From Pseudisothecium myosuroides (lineage: Eukaryota > Streptophyta > Bryopsida > Hypnales > Lembophyllaceae), in contig OX637290.1 in the NCBI GenBank assembly GCA_951799445.1, positions 2,501-66,500 on the forward strand: a DNA stretch of 64,000 nucleotides, read 5' to 3'. Both the position numbers and the translations under genes were made by a program. Shown one piece after another: positions 9,216-20,684 of the stretch. Below the pieces are notes generated by a model. That model saw nothing but the letters and a program-made list of their open reading frames with translations. It searched no databases and was not told where the DNA came from. Every line of letters begins with the position of its first letter. Position 1 is the first letter of the stretch.

Positions 9216-10808
9216 TTATGACACCCAAATGAATGCACTACACGCCTAGTGAAGGAGTAGGGGGGAACGCCTTCCAATTGGTGTTCATTATTTTTCCAAT
9301 TTTTTTGGCTATATTACCCAAAAGGTCCTAGCTAGTCTTAGAGGTTACCCTTTCATATTCACCCTAACCGGCACTCCGCGCCTTGGGGGCTGAAGCTCCG
9401 CGCCTAATGGCGCTCCGCTCCAGGCCCAAACCCTACTCGCTGCGCTACGTAGGGTTTGGGTGCTACAATATCCACATGCCAAGGGAATAGGAAAAGGCAA
9501 TGGATGGTCCCTTCTTTCCCCAATGGCCTTGCTTGAACACCATTCAAAGACGGTGGCCCAAAATGGAGATCAACATTACCCTTGGATCTTCTCCTCACCT
9601 TTCTCCTAAACCCAAAAGGAGGAGAAGAGACTAAGGCTTGCAATGAATTTGAGGGGCAACAAGAGGAGTAGGCCCCCCCAAATGGAAAGAAGGAGGGCCA
9701 AATGAAAATGAAAGCTTTTAAAAGAAGAAGGGCACCCCAAAATCAACCATGGACCCCGGAAGAATTAGAAAACCAACCTTATATTGTTGGAAAGAAGGCA
9801 GAAAATTAGTGGAGATGGAAATTTTTTTTTGCCATTCCAACAAAAAATGCATGAGATAGGGGCGCCCACATGGTGGCCTGCGTGGTTGCCAATGCAAGAA
9901 ACTGCGGCCTAAAAACAACCATCCCTTTTTTTGGGCTCCAAATTAGAAGCCAAGACCGGTTTCCTTGGAAAGAGGGCAAAAAATCAATGCAAATAGGCTA
10001 AAAAACGTGCGAATTATCAAAAGTCGACCTATATTGACCTTAAAAAGTTACACCCGTGTAACCCCTTTGTTAAATGGTGTGATGATTTACACCAAATGCA
10101 CCGCATTATGGCACCTTCTTGCTATGGACTAACTTGTAATCCAAACCACTTCTTAAATTTTTTTATAGAACTCATGCTATTTTTGTATTTTTTTTTGTTT
10201 TTCGTTACTTTGAGCTTAGAGTTAATTATTTAATTTTCCAAAATTTCTTATATATTTTCTCATGAATATAAATGTTCATTGCTAAATACATAATAAAACT
10301 ATAAGTTTTCTATTGTGATCAAAGTCATTATAGTATTATTATGTACTCATTCCATTTTTTATGAATCCATTTTTTTCCTATAATTGTGAAATGAATTGTT
10401 AAGAAGAATTACTTTGAATATTGAAGTTTTTTATTTTTTCTACGCTGTCTGTCTACATTTTCACCATTTGACCACATATAGAAAGTAACACCATTTTCAT
10501 TCATTTTCATTTCATTATTCTAAAAATCATTTTATAATTATATTTAAAAATATTCTGAATTTCATTTCATTTTTAAAATTAATAGTAGCTCTTAAAGCAA
10601 AAGAATTCAAAAAAAAAAAAAAAAAAAGATTCCAAAAAATTACCAACTTCTTTTTTAAAAATGCAGTCCGTCACAAGTTAGTTCATTTACCAAAATATTT
10701 TATATGTATTTTTAAATATATATTATTATATATTATTTATACTAAATATGAATATAATATTGTAATTTTGGAGGCCTTATTTTTTTAATTTAAAAAGCAA
10801 AATTTATT
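9216..10808. other. Non-coding DNA with a GC-rich hairpin
   Basis: A short GC-rich patch at about 9367-9460 (repeated GCTCCGCGCC words) ends in a perfect 12-base inverted repeat, CCCAAACCCTAC at 9425-9436 and GTAGGGTTTGGG at 9449-9460, with a 12-base loop. From 9600 to 9950 the plus strand is purine-rich; from 10140 on the DNA is AT-rich with poly(A) at about 10608. No gene is supported. Confidence 0.55.
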
Positions 10809-11700
10809 TTAACCCCTAAAGTCCCAAGGCCATTATTCCATCAAAAACCACTCAAATTTGCCATTTCTATAGCAGAAAGCACCCTAAAAGTTTAAATGTG
10901 TTTTTTACATATTTAACCATAGGATCTTGTACTAGACTAGCATAAGAATGTGTGGAAGAAATTTCAAAAACTTTGACCATGTAGATTGCCCGATACTTGC
11001 ATTTAAAGTGAAGGAATCAAGTTTTTTTGCACCTTGCTCAACTTAAATTTTTGGCTCTAATGATTTTTAATTTTTAATTTTATATGATGAAGAATTGAGT
11101 TGAGAATCTAGGATAAAAAATTCAAAAAAGAAACACTTAGTTTCACTCATTAAAAAATTATTAAGTAGAAGTAGGTTCAAGATTGAAGGAAAAATTAAAC
11201 CATTAATAGCTCTAAGAAAGAGTTGAAATATACTAATCTCAACAGTGAGATTGTTCTAGCAAGAAATCTTAACCTTGTGAAACTTTTTTTTTTTAAATTG
11301 TCAAAATGGAGTTCAGAAATGAAATCTATAAGTTATTTTTTCAAGAAGATGCTCTAATTGCCCGAAAAATAAGATTGTCCATAACTTTTGCATAACAAAT
11401 CCAAATGGAATGAATCAAAGCTTTCCATGTAGATAGAAATAAAATCTATATGAAACAAATTTTTAAAATTTTTAATTTAAAGTTTAGGTGAGGTTTTTTT
11501 TCTACCCGCCGCCCTAAAATTTGGGGGTTTTGTGCCATAACTTTTGCTCCCAGGCACCAATTGTAATGAAAATTACATTTTCGGAAAGCTAATGTAATTC
11601 TCTATCTCCACAAAAGAGATTCAAACAAATATTGAGACCGTAGGAGCCTGCCCAAAATCCATTTTGTCCCCCAAGGGGACAATGGGACTTTAGGGGTTAA
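10809..11700. mobile_element. TTAACCCCTAAA-family TIR element, copy A
   Basis: The ends are a perfect 17-base inverted repeat: TTAACCCCTAAAGTCCC at the left and its complement at the right. It is 892 bases, without a coding frame, with internal phrases shared by the other copies (CATAACTTTTGC, CCATAGGATCTTGTACT, GAATGAATCAAAGCTTTCCA). The flanks carry an imperfect direct repeat of about 17-19 bases (AAAAAGCAAAATTTATTTT against AAAAAGCAAATTTATTT). MITE-like, non-autonomous. Confidence 0.8.
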
Positions 11701-11929
11701 AAAGCAAATTTATTTCCTCTCTCAATTATCACGACATGTCAATATCTCTTGCCAAATCAACACCCTAAACCTCCTATGTGCACCTGATATCTCAATATCT
11801 GTTTCATCCTTTTGACCACTCGATATGTCAGCCATCGATACCTCGAGATATCAATGCCATCGAACCCTTGAGATATCGATGCGTTTGCTATTGAAATCAA
11901 GATATCTCTTGCTGCTGATATCAAGATAT
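11701..11929. repeat. GATATC-rich low-complexity block, copy 2
   Basis: Diverged counterpart of 6830-7105, running directly into the second R2 copy. Confidence 0.7.
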
Positions 11930-13181
11930 CCCTAAATTTCTAGAGTGCTGATATCAAGAGTGTATGCCATTTACAGCTTCTTTCCATCAATGTTGTCCGA
12001 AATGAATCCCTAAAGGATAATTGTCCATAAGAGGGTGTTTTAGGATTTTGAATAGGTTCCATTTTGAATGTGAATTATCCTACGCCTTGACATGTGACGG
12101 ATGTGTCCTCTACAGTCCTCTACATGGCACAACAAAGGTTTCAAAACACCCTAAATCCAAAATGGAGTTTCCACAGAGAAGATCGAAGACCCTAAAACCG
12201 CAACTGGATGGATAGTTTAGATGCCCATCATGAGTCAAAAATTGCAAAACCCTTGTTCCTCGACCTTGTCAAAACCAACCCTAAACCCTAACCGGCATCG
12301 ATATGTACAACCCCTTCAAACCCCCAATATTGATAATGCAAGGGCATGATTAAGTTGACCCTAAATCCTAACGTGCTGGCACTTAGACGCAGTTTTGAAT
12401 TGCCAGACTTGAGCGAGGCCATAGTTTACCAAGTTCTGGAATCCTTAGTGAAGATATGATATCAATAATGCGATGAAGATGCACATCACCCTAAAACTCT
12501 ATCTACAAGTTTCAAAAGCACAATTGAGAGATACTTATCACCCAAAACCCGACCTTGGGCTTAACAACCCAAAACCCTGAACACTGGACTTGTTGCATCA
12601 AAGTCCCTAGCCTGGACTTGTCGCCCCGAATTCCCAACATTGGACTTGTCAAACCCTGAACTCTACACATTGAACTACAATCTATAGGTGGTACATCGGA
12701 GAAGCGATATGCAATGAAATATTAAGACAAAGTTATAGTAAGACTGAGATAAAGTTTTTGAGCGTCTGGTGTTTGCATACCGGAACAGGGAGTGTTTAGG
12801 TTATGGAGATCATTGATCTCAAGAGGGCTGTGCAAGACCAGCAAATGCCTATTAGGCATCCTAAAATTCAAGCGTCCATTATTGAGATGGAAAACAGGTG
12901 GGCGATGAAATCCAATAATGCCAGAAGGAGTTAGGTCTGCAGGGTTCAGGGTCGTACGGGCAGGGTGTATCTCCGAGTTGGACCTGCATTCCGCCTGCAC
13001 AAGGACAGGTCTGCAACAGCTCGCACGCGCCCGGTCAGGGTGTATTTTCAAGCTTCGACGTGCATTCCAGAAAATGACGTGCATTCCCAAAGGGAAAGGT
13101 ACACCGGTGTACCCCGCCGTGTTAAAAGGTGTACCGGTGTACCCCAAAGTGCACCGCATTCCAGTCACTGCGATCTATAGG
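11930..13181. repeat. R2 direct repeat, copy 2
   Basis: 1252 bases, the same length as 666-1917, about three substitutions seen. In this copy the block is preceded by GATATC-rich DNA instead of CCCTAAA repeats and is followed by unrelated sequence, so the edges of R2 are well defined by comparing the two sites. No target duplication or inverted termini are evident. Confidence 0.9.
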
Positions 13182-13441
13182 GTTTCACATCAATCTCGAA
13201 TTTCTTACTCTATTTGCTCTTGCCTCCCGTTTTTTTCTGGTCACAGTTTTATTGTCCTTGTTTAGGTGTAAGAGTGAAAACCTGCGACATGGTATGCTCC
13301 CCAGCCATGTATGTGAGGGACGCCAGGAATTACTTGAAATCATTTATTTATATTAACTAGGAAGTGTGGATGCTTCCTAATGGAGCTGGGATAGTGCACT
13401 TCTGAGCGCCAGAATGATTACAACTTGTGTCTGGCTCAAGC

Positions 13442-13628
13442 CTGCGCCCAGCTCATCACTCTCTATTTGCTTCATTTCTGCTGATTTATTACTATACTGA
13501 AGCCAGGAGGCGGAAACACTTGACCCCTGGACCCTAGCCATGGCCTGCCGTTGGATTTATTACTTTGCCTCACAGATCATTGGAAAAACTTGCTTCCAAG
13601 TATGGAGATCTCATGTATCTTCGCTTAA
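13442..13628 (+). pseudogene. Cytochrome P450 N-terminal fragment
   Basis: The frame reads as a hydrophobic anchor (about 13442-13500), a basic stop-transfer RRRKH, the proline hinge TPGP, a TAG at 13535-13537, then WPAVGF and HRSLEKLASKYGDLMYLRL. This order (membrane anchor, basic patch, PPGP hinge, R.L..L...YG.LM.LRLG) is diagnostic of microsomal plant P450 N-termini. The TAG sits where the hinge usually has a basic residue. The I-helix, ExxR and heme-binding cysteine region are absent from the following DNA, so this is a truncated remnant. A GT follows at 13629, but P450 genes seldom have an intron there. Confidence 0.75.
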
Positions 13629-14451
13629 GTACGATTCTCTGTTCCTGCACTTTCTTGAATTCTTCGAGTATGAACATTTCATCTTCCGTGTTAATGAATG
13701 AACCTTACGTTTGTTAGAATCATGGGAGATCACAACGTTCAGATCTGAGTGACATTGACACTGAGTTTGGATTTCCAAACTCAACATCTATGCATCTCAA
13801 CATTTCTTTAGAATGACGATGTTCCAAAAATTTGGTGCGGTTCAGGCCGCTGGGCCTAATACCAAAATGTATACCTGTCCTAGTTTGTAGCCTAAAATTA
13901 GGCATTTGTGAAGATATATGTCACAATTTTGGTTTGGGAAATATCGCCAATTTCACAAAATTGACGTTACTTCGAACTATAAGCTTGACTATGCTAGTTG
14001 TAGTTCTCATAGCTATAGGTTGGCACTTGAATGCCGCAAGTTTGAGATTACGGAACATCCCATTCTGACAATTATGAGCACAACAAATTGTGTATGTACA
14101 GTTCATGACTGGATTGATTGCGTTTTGCTAAAAATCAGAATATGAAAAAAGGACAGAGGTTGACGTCGCCACGAGCTGTTGTGAGTTTGAATTTTTTTCT
14201 CGCACTTGTTGGCATTCAAACACTGGGAAGCAGAGCCGAGAGGTATAAACCCTAAGGATGTGTTTAAGCCTATTTTGAATCCGCTAACATTGAAGAAGAA
14301 TAAGGGTGAGGGGGATGGACATGATCATGCTGTTCGAGTGAATGTGTTGTTTCGTAGATACTTTCTGGATTGGTTGGAGAGTACAGAGAGGAAGGACAGA
14401 ATGCTTGAGATTATATGCATTGTGTATGACCATGGTTTTGTTGCTTTCTGC
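13629..14451. other. Stretch between the P450 and HIRA remnants
   Basis: The open frame at 14206-14472 has no recognisable domain; its end overlaps the HIRA match and reads through an apparent intron end (TTTCTGCAG at about 14443-14451). Otherwise no support for a gene. Confidence 0.4.
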
Positions 14452-16860
14452 AGATTTGCAACTGGATGTTAGTGGTTCCTAATGTTAAACCACCCAGTTT
14501 GGGAGCGTGAGAGCCTCCGGATGTGTAGAGTTAGAAGGTGCTCTTCATCCTGCGGGGTCATACTACCGATGTGGTACACTTTTCTGTCCCTCTCTTACTA
14601 TTGTTTCCTATGAAATCTTCAAAAGCGTGCCTTCCAAATTCTCAACTTCTTTAAGGTTGCTGATACTACAGTTGATCATGTTTAGGTCCCTAGTATTGGG
14701 CTTGACCTCTTGGTCCTTGAGGTGTTGAAAAGCCTGTCCAAATTCATGATTTTTTTAGCAGTTTGGGTAGGTCATTTGGAGACTTTCTTTCTAGACCACA
14801 CTATTTGCATAAAGCAAGCCTCCACTTTGGCAATTCTCTCTAGCCATGAAAGGCTTAACTTGAGATCCAATTGGTTCCTTTTTGGCCACGCAGTCCGATG
14901 ATAAGTTGGTCATCATCTTGCCAACTAGCAACTGGTGCGTGCTGCAACGTGTGGAAGGGCCATGGGAAACGACCGTGAGTTTCTGAGCTAATTTCTGGGA
15001 CTGAAAAGTGTATTCTATATTGTGCTGTACAGGTCAAGGAAAGTTTTGGTCTTGGTTTCAATGTTAGTATTGTCTTTTTTTTTCAACATTAATTAGAAAG
15101 CTATGTCTCTTATTCTTCTAGAAGTTACTCAGAGCAAATTTTAGATTCTACAGATTCAAGCAATAAACTTGAGATAAGTAGAAATCCTGCACCCTTACTA
15201 GTGCAAATATCATTAATGAAAATATCATTCTTTTATTGATTTTTACTTTGTGTTGTCCAATGTTGATTTTACACTAGTCCAAGTAATATGGAGTTTGAAG
15301 AGGTGGCTTACTTGGTTTGTAAGTGTCATGCTAATCCTATTTGAGATAACAAGGTTTCCAGGATTGGACACTTTAACCCTCAAATGCGCGTATGGTGTCA
15401 TAAATGCAATGCCTTATTTCAAGCTTGGTATCTCACTCCTAAGGTTGGTTCAAATTTTAGGCTTGTTGCCTCAATTGTGCTGTCTGATGCGACCTTCAAG
15501 AGCTGGAACTGCTTGTGCATGTTGGGGTTCTTGCGTGTGGATGTTTTCTTGTAGGTTGGGTCCACATTCTTCAAACGATTGGGATGGTCACCATGTGGCC
15601 ATTTCCTTGCTACGACACACGATTTTCGGAACCCTAGTCATAGAGCTCTAGTGTTGGAGAGAGGAGAGTGGGTGGCCTCTTTTGATTTTGTGGGCCATAA
15701 TGCACCAGCAGTGGCTGTCCCGTTCAATCATTCGATGTTTCAAAAGGTAAATTTTCATATGCTTGTCACTTCAATAACGAGATTACGGAATTGAGTTGAA
15801 ATCTACAAATACATTTATTAATATTGTCTTTATTTTGAATCAAGATATGGTTCACTACTGAAGATATATTAGGAGAGCACTTTCAAAGATAATTCCTAAC
15901 TAGTAAGCTCCGGACAGCACTGGGGATTGTTGTTTTGAATTTGATTGCGAGTGTCTGAGATTAGATTACAGTTGTCTAATTTTACTTTAGACCTATAATT
16001 AGATAAAGTAAAAAGATAAATGGGCATGCTGTGGAGATAAGTAAAGCTTAAGATAAGATGAGGCAAAAATTGAGATGAAACTAATTGTTAATCCTCTGCC
16101 TTCCAAGTTATTATCGCGCATTTAGTTTTTCTTCACCCTAACTATGTCTTGAGATGATTGAGAGTTTGATTAGAAGAATGTTACAATTTGGTTGACATTC
16201 AAGAATCGTGAAATCAGATAAAAAAAGCTTCTCCGGATGAAGGAGCTGGAAATGGAGTGGTCTTAGGAGCGGTAGGTAATGGCTCTTCTTCAAAAAATAC
16301 AGACGCTGTGCCGTATAATGTCGTAGCTATCGGGAGCCAAGACTGTTGCATATCTGTGTGGACAACGGGGAGCTTCCGTCCAGTTTTTATTGGGAAGCAT
16401 TTCTTTCAGCAGAGTGTCGTTGACTTTTCCTAGTGCGTCCTCCATGTCGTTGTAGCTAGCCACACTTCTTGAGTGCAAGATTCTTTGAATATATATAAGT
16501 CTTTGATTCTAATGCACAGCATACTAACAAAATTTTTTGATCATGACGACATTGTTTATTTTTCCAACAGGAGCCCAGATGGGTACATGCTGTTCTGCTG
16601 CTCTCTTGATGGATCTGTGGCGTCATTCCAATTTGAGGTCAAGAATTGGGTGAAAAATCCTCAGATGCAGACATAAAAGAGTTTAAGAAGAGCCGTTACG
16701 GTGATCTACGCTTGCAACAGGTTCTTGTTTATCCATTTGAATAAGCTTGTATCTATGTGGAACATATGAGTATGTCAAACTTTTCAATATTGATCCTTAC
16801 CTGTACTCCAGTCTGATACGCCATGGTCTATTTCAGGCAATGGTAGCTGAAATTGCAACA
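14452..16860 (+). pseudogene. HIRA: HIRA histone-chaperone WD40 gene, degenerate multi-exon copy
   Basis: HIRA deposits histone H3.3 outside replication; its N-terminal half is a WD40 propeller. Recognisable pieces in order: RFATG (14452); KPPSLGA then EPPDV, and LRGHTTDVV (about 14478-14570) with stops at 14508, 14526 and 14532; DPIGSFLATQSDDKLVII, TSNW and VEGPW (14831-14974, TGA at 14861, consensus GTGAGT donor); an intact exon at 15555-15746 with [38 protein letters not shown] and FNHSMFQK; about 16224-16432 with [15 protein letters not shown] and [10 protein letters not shown]; and 16571-16720 with SPDGYMLF, CSLDGSVASFQFEV, a one-base deletion near 16640, then EFKKSRYGDLR. A possible remnant of the next exon starts at 16837. 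The order and spacing follow plant HIRA. Introns are retained, so this is a duplicated genomic copy, not a retrocopy. The first WD repeats and the C-terminal half are missing. Confidence 0.88.
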
Positions 16861-17668
16861 ATTTGAATAGATTTTCCACCTGTTCTTCAACTTCAACAAT
16901 CGAAACGATTTGAATATGACTTTATGCAAGACACAATCGTGAAGGTATGGTGATACAAGGCAATTTTCTAATGATGGACTGTCAAAACGTTCTTCTGATC
17001 AATCTATATTTCAATATATTGAACCACCTAGGTATGGGCAGGTTTTAGTTATTCTTGTGTGCTCCAAATATATTCCTGTTGTGCAGATCAATGATCACTA
17101 GGAGTTCCTCTGCAACTATCTGACCTCAACAGGGAGAATAGAAAGTACCTCTCTCCAGATGCGGATAAGAGTGTGTGAAATCTCCACACTTTGCATAGGT
17201 TTGGGACCTGGATTGTCACCTCTATGTAATATATGTGATGTATGAACTTTATTCTCCAGTTATTCCCTAATTATCTAAATTTCTTTTGTTTCATGAAGTC
17301 TTCTTCTTGTACTTGCATACTTTGAATGCAACTTGCATGCAAGGTTTGTACTAAGTTTGTAGTACATACCATAGTCCGCGAAGTTCTATACAAAAAAGGG
17401 ACAATTTCCTAGCTTCTAGGAGGTGGCTCAGTTTTTTCAATTTTTACCCAGAAGTAGGCCTAAAGAGTGCAAATTTTATCGGTTCATATCCCCCATTTCT
17501 TAATGTACTTAGGCAATTAGCCGACATTTTTTATTTCAATTATCTACTTTCCTAAATGTCTAAAATGGGTCCGGTTTTTTGTTTTGGTGGGGGATTTTTA
17601 TTCCCTCCCCATTGTTTTGGCTTTAGTTTCCTTGTCATTCATTCCCCATTTTTTTTTGTCTAAACTGT
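16861..17668. other. No gene recognised
   Basis: May contain decayed C-terminal HIRA exons (for example around 17090-17175), but no convincing match remains. Confidence 0.4.
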
Positions 17669-17721
17669 ATCCTTGGCAGGAGTCGAACCTGACAAAGCCC
17701 CTACCACTTAGGGCCAAGGAT
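17669..17721 (-). pseudogene. tRNA-like sequence lacking the anticodon arm
   Basis: On the minus strand: a 7-bp acceptor stem, ATCCTTG pairing with CAAGGAT, closes the unit perfectly. A D-arm-like element follows (GCCC, loop TAAGTGGTAG, GGGC), then TTTG, then a T-arm with loop TTCGACT and a stem of four good pairs. GGTTCGACTCC is a perfect RNA polymerase III B box and TGGCCCTAAGTGG fits the A box. There is no anticodon arm, so at 53 nt it cannot be a normal decoding tRNA. It could be a deleted tRNA gene, a tRNA-derived SINE head, or an unusual pol III transcript. Confidence 0.6.
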
Positions 17722-17723
17722 GT

Positions 17724-17776
17724 AGCCTTCGGAAAATACAAGGATCCAAAAAGGGTCCAAGTATTTTTCGAAGGCT
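17724..17776. repeat. 16-bp stem inverted repeat beside the tRNA-like sequence
   Basis: AGCCTTCGGAAAATAC at 17724-17739 and GTATTTTTCGAAGGCT at 17761-17776 pair over 16 bases with one mismatch around a 21-base loop. It begins three bases from the tRNA-like unit. Confidence 0.65.
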
Positions 17777-18640
17777 GGTTAATATTGGAAGTCACAAAAT
17801 CTGCGTACCACTGCTGTTAGTATCAACTGCCCCAAACGAATAAGATGGATCACTTGCACTCGATCGATTAGGAGAATTCAAGTAAGAAGACGGATTAGCA
17901 TACAAAAAACGATAGTTACTATCATTCTTCCAAAGTGGGACAGCATCACTGATAATGTAATCTATTGCTTCCTTTGGCCCACTTACTTACTAGTTAGTCT
18001 AGTTTAATCAAATTCTACTGAGAGTTTGACTGTCTGAGTCTCTGAGACCTTCAGCTGTCGAGCCAGTCAGCCAGCAAAGCAAAGTCGATAACTGGGTATT
18101 TCGGTATTTGGGATTTTGATTAAGTGCATTGGGCAACGGTAATAGGTAACTTAGTAACTCATAGTAGTGAGTAGTGACAGTACACACAATGACACAATAC
18201 ATGAATTATGAATATACTTTCAGAGTTTCAGTCTTCCAGGCTTCCAGTTGTGAGCTGTTCTAACTTCCAAGAATCCAAGGCATAGAGTGCAATGAAGTGG
18301 TACACTAGAATACAATACATAGTATTAAAAAAATTCCTAAAAAGTATATGCCCGGTCAGCTGCCTGCCGTGAAAAATGCCTTTCAATCGGTAATTTGCTG
18401 TGGATACTCCTAGGGTAGCTTGCCAAAATGCCATCATTTTTTTTTCAAGTCGGCTCATTTCTAAAAACCTTCATTTATCTTCCGGAACCCCTTCCTAAAC
18501 ATTTCTATCTCATTCGGAAATTCTCAAGATCAACCGGCTAGGTTGTAACTAACTGACGGCACTCCCCGTTCATTGGTACATACTTCGTTTTTGGCAGTGT
18601 ACTTGTCCATAGTGGCGGAGTGTGTCGCAGTGTAAATTTT
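17777..18640. other. No gene recognised
   Basis: Mixed-composition DNA with short frames on both strands, none with a domain. Composition shifts towards CCGGA-rich from about 18480. Confidence 0.45.
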
Positions 18641-18847
18641 TGGTTTTTCTAAGTTACTTAAAATTTGGAACGGAAATCGTAGCCAGGGATCCGAATTTGA
18701 GTAAAGAAGTAACAGGAAACCGGAATTTAACTATGGAACGGAACTAGTGGACAATCCGGATTCGATCGGAATTTTGCTCGGATTAAAGTTGGAGCGGATC
18801 TTAGTTGGATCGGATTAGGTCTGGAACGGATTTGGTCATGATGACAG

Positions 18848-18860
18848 ATCAGACTATAAA
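18848..18860 (+). promoter_or_regulatory. TATA box upstream of the gag-like frame
   Basis: CTATAAATAGG at about 18851 lies just under 300 bases upstream of the ATG at 19143, with a CT-rich stretch after it. It is a good plant-type TATA context and could drive the retroelement-like transcript. Confidence 0.5.
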
Positions 18861-19142
18861 TAGGTTGACCAGTCCAGTTGCCACTCTTTTTCAAACTTCG
18901 TTTGCTAGAAAGCGTTCTCTCTGCGTGTATTTAGCTCTTCTCCCCAGCGCTTTGCTTTCTTGTTTTGTGAGTGTGATGGTGAACGCAGTAGTGTGTTAGA
19001 GGTGTGCAACACTTTAGTGTGTGTTACAGGTTTAGAAGTATTCCGGTTGAGATTGAAAGAGAGAAGTGAGGAAACGGGACGTGCGGCTAGGAGAGAGAAA
19101 GGTAGCCTCAGTGAGATTCCGGTTTAGCACAAGCGCGTGTCT

Positions 19143-20684
19143 ATGCCTCAGCTTCGCAAGAGTAGAGCAGGACCGTCCAGTTCCTCCGCAGTAGAAGTTA
19201 AACTCCGGAAGGTGTGTCCGATCATTCCTTCAGGAGAGAAGGAAAAGGACAACCTCATGGAGGATCTCGCCATGATGGGTTGCGGGGGACTGATAGATAA
19301 ACCCTGGGGGTTTAGAGAGGAACGGATGATTCGAGAGCTGTTGGGAAAACTCTCGAATCAGTTCGATAAGACCATCCGCGGAATTTCGGGCAGTTGGACG
19401 GAAGAGATGTGGAGGTCCGTATACGACTTCCGGTCAGGAGGTCGCGGGATGGCCACCTCAAAGGAAGGATACACTCGGAGGAAGTTCCGGAGCGACGTGG
19501 ACTCAAAGGATGGGCATGCGGTCGCGGATTGTTTGGACGACCGGCATCACAACCTTTTGCAGTTCCTGGCTCCGATCATCCACCCGGAGAAGCCAACGAG
19601 GATAATGATAGCCATCGGGAACCTGATTTTCGGAGCCCTGAGTAGGGAACGGAAAGTGGACTGGGCCCGAATCTTTTCCAATCTGGTCAGCCGTCTGGTT
19701 TCAAAGATCGGAGGAAGTAGGCCGACACCACTGAGCCCCTACATCTTCCATCTTTACAAGCACAATCAGCTCCTCACGGACACGGAGGAGACGGAATGGA
19801 CTACTCAGGAGGTACTCCTGAAGTATGGGGAATTGAAATCGGAGGAAGAGCAGGAAGAAGGATCCGGTTCCGATGAAGAAGAAGAGGAGGAGCAACACCG
19901 GCTGAAGAACAATTGGCAGAAGACGACACCTCCGCATCGGAGAAGAACCCCAATCCTTCCGGCTGAGACATCCGATCCTGGGAAGAGACCGGAATATGAA
20001 GGACCGGGTCCTTCCGGATCGGACCCAAAGGATCCATTCAAACAACTGATCGACATCCTCAGCGATGTACAAGCAGATTGGGCAGTCAAGAAGTTGGTTC
20101 TGACCCAGATCAGTGAGCTGGTGGACGCACTAGCGAATAGCAACCTCGCGGCAGTGGTTGCAGAATACATCTCCAGCCCGGATGAGATCCGGAAGCAAGA
20201 AGCGGAGATACGACGACTTCAGGAAGAAGTCGATGCGTTGAAGACAGAACTTTTATTCCTCAAGGAGGACATGACCACCACTCGTGAGATGGCGGAGGCT
20301 ACCCGGAAAATAGCTGAGGATGTGAAGGCCACTTTTGGGAAAACCGGAGAGGCCGCCACCAAGGCAAAGCTGTTTGACGAGGGAGTACTCAAGGACAAGA
20401 AGATATCCGGAACCAGGTTGGTCCAGATCTTGACGAACTACTCCGAGAAGGTAGAATTGGTGATGGTGGAAGCACGAGAAGCAGCAAATCGGATGGAGGT
20501 GAGCAATCGAAAGCTGAACGGAGCGACGTTGTCAAGGTCATTCCATCTTTCCGATCTTTCGATGCCAGGGTCTTTTCCGAACGTGGGCATTCAGACGGAA
20601 GGGAAGGATCGGACTCCCCAGTCAAAGAAGAGTGGGAGGAAACTTACGAACGCCATCAACTTAGATTCGTCACCGCACTACTAG
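19143..20684 (+). pseudogene. Gag-like retroelement protein, truncated by a CACTA insertion
   Basis: The frame starts at ATG 19143 and runs 511 codons to the insertion at 20676; transposon DNA adds two codons and a TAG. Taking out 20676-22951 and one CCG target copy, the same frame continues at 22955 for 32 codons to a TAG at 23051, so the ancestral frame was about 543 codons. The N-terminal 220 residues form a compact globular-looking region with Trp, Cys and Arg spread through it; next come an acidic Glu-rich linker, a Pro-rich segment, and about 200 residues of heptad-like coiled coil. This resembles the gag or 'putative plant transposon protein' type of frame in large plant retroelements. 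No zinc knuckle, protease, integrase or reverse transcriptase is recognisable nearby, so the element is non-autonomous or the rest is lost. No convincing LTR pair is visible. Confidence 0.6.
20673..20675. repeat. Target-site duplication CCG, left copy
   Basis: CCG immediately left of CACTACTAG; matched by CCG at 22952-22954. Three bases is the expected length for CACTA/EnSpm. Confidence 0.85.

Noticed and set aside
16290..16478. 62-codon minus-strand frame
   Set aside because: Antisense shadow of a HIRA exon.
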